Positions 62,244 through 62,619 of a stretch of 62,619 bases of DNA are shown piece after piece (the first letter of the stretch is position 1; each line of letters starts with the position of its first letter). Position numbers and translations under genes: made by a program. The notes under the pieces are model-generated. The model was given only the letters and a program-made list of their open reading frames with translations. It was not told the origin of the DNA and did not search any database. Origin of the DNA: Eubacteriales Family XIII. Incertae Sedis bacterium. GTDB lineage: Bacteria > Bacillota > Clostridia > Peptostreptococcales > Anaerovoracaceae. The stretch covers positions 1 to 62,619 of the forward strand of contig JAISTX010000041.1 in assembly GCA_031272365.1 (NCBI GenBank), given 5' to 3'.

Positions 62244-62619
62244 TCATTTGTGCGACACGTGGATCAGACCCTGATAGAAGATGTTCGCCACATGCTCGTC
62301 GTCCAGCGTATAGAAGACCGTCTTCCCCTCGCGGCGCGTCCGCACCAGCCGCGCGGCCCGCAGCACCTTCAGGTGGTGGGAGACCGCGGGCTGCGACATG
62401 GACAGCAGCGCCGCCACGTCGCAGACGCAGATTTCCGCGAGCAGCAGCGCGTTCACGATCTTCAGCCGCGTCGGGTCGGACAGCGCCTTGAACAGCTCCG
62501 CCGTATCCCCGATCGCCGCGTCGCCCGAAAGCCCCTGCCGCACGCGGGCCACCGTGTCCACGTGCAGGCAGTCCGCCTCGCAGAACAGCGGCTCTGACGC
62601 CGCCGCATCCGCCGCAGCC
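62244..62619 (-). CDS. ArsR/SmtB-family metal sensor (CadC-type), 5' end off the right edge
   Basis: At least 125 codons are visible, and the frame is still open at the window edge, so the start lies outside. The winged helix contains ALSDPTRLKIVNALL, EICVCDVAALL (metal-site cysteines of the CadC/SmtB alpha-3 type) and SQPAVSHHLKVL. Upstream, CEADC matches the N-terminal Cys pair of CadC proteins. It should repress the ATPase operon until Cd, Pb or Zn binds. The stop overlaps the first possible start of the ATPase (ATGA). A GTG at 62561 is not taken as the start because CEADC lies before it. Confidence 0.88.
   Translation of the reverse strand, partial: AAADAAASEPLFCEADCLHVDTVARVRQGLSGDAAIGDTAELFKALSDPTRLKIVNALLLAEICVCDVAALLSMSQPAVSHHLKVLRAARLVRTRREGKTVFYTLDDEHVANIFYQGLIHVSHK

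Overview
The window comes from a high-GC (roughly 60-66 % by eye), gene-dense anaerobic Gram-positive-type bacterium. The best guess is a Clostridia-like Bacillota; Coriobacteriia is the main alternative. Supporting signs are a reverse-type rubrerythrin, a corrinoid protein beside a PocR-type AraC regulator, two giant surface proteins with Listeria-Bacteroides repeats, a choline-binding-type repeat plus GH25 muramidase protein, a WYL regulator, GyrI-like domains and an NAD-type PreT/PreA pair. No rRNA, tRNA, CRISPR array, intact transposase or prophage gene was recognised.

Layout, left to right. (1) 1-3.4 kb is an AT-richer island holding a trypsin-NACHT-pentapeptide protein and a YcxB-like membrane protein cut by the left edge; it looks like an NLR-type defence locus. 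(2) 3.4-5.2 kb has an orphan corrinoid protein divergent from a PocR/AraC regulator. (3) 5.2-12.7 kb is a 2,480-aa surface protein. (4) 12.8-15.3 kb has metY, then a sigma factor with a small membrane partner. (5) 15.4-19.1 kb has an 82-bp tandem repeat, an HD-domain protein and the pyrG-purF operon. (6) 19.3-22.5 kb has a hybrid sensor kinase and rubrerythrin with a long leader. (7) 22.5-27.2 kb has a short PLP decarboxylase divergent from hisI-hisE, a sigma factor fused to a membrane/extracytoplasmic tail, and hisF-birA. (8) 27.4-29.6 kb is a P-loop protein with a C-terminal SEFIR/TIR-like domain, a second defence candidate. (9) 29.6-32.2 kb has a lipoprotein and a papain-fold-like protein in one operon. 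(10) 32.4-40.3 kb has a flavin reductase and a second giant surface protein (2,457 aa). (11) 40.4-44.3 kb has recQ, a small orphan, a flavodoxin, a GIY-YIG protein and a MerR regulator. (12) 44.3-48.9 kb has twin acyl-CoA synthetases, a WYL regulator and a GyrI-like protein. (13) 49-55.6 kb has a GH25 muramidase, SDR, DUF6688, PspC, LemA and DUF2207 proteins (cell envelope). (14) 55.7-59.9 kb is a leftward operon ridA - secondary alcohol dehydrogenase - preT - preA - DUF6485. (15) 60.2 kb to the right edge has a Zn/Cd-type P1B ATPase and a CadC-type ArsR regulator cut by the edge.

Three patterns cross gene boundaries. At least eight genes have no Shine-Dalgarno and start six or seven bases after an extended -10 box (TGnTAnnnT), as expected of leaderless mRNAs. 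Nearly all convergent gene pairs end within 15 bp of each other or overlap, with no visible intrinsic terminator between them. The two sigma factors are paralogues that represent a split and a fused form of the same sigma-plus-membrane-partner arrangement. The strongest candidates for new biology are the trypsin-NACHT locus, the SEFIR P-loop protein, the split/fused sigma pair and the leaderless promoter class. All functional statements rest on motif reading; no database search was possible.
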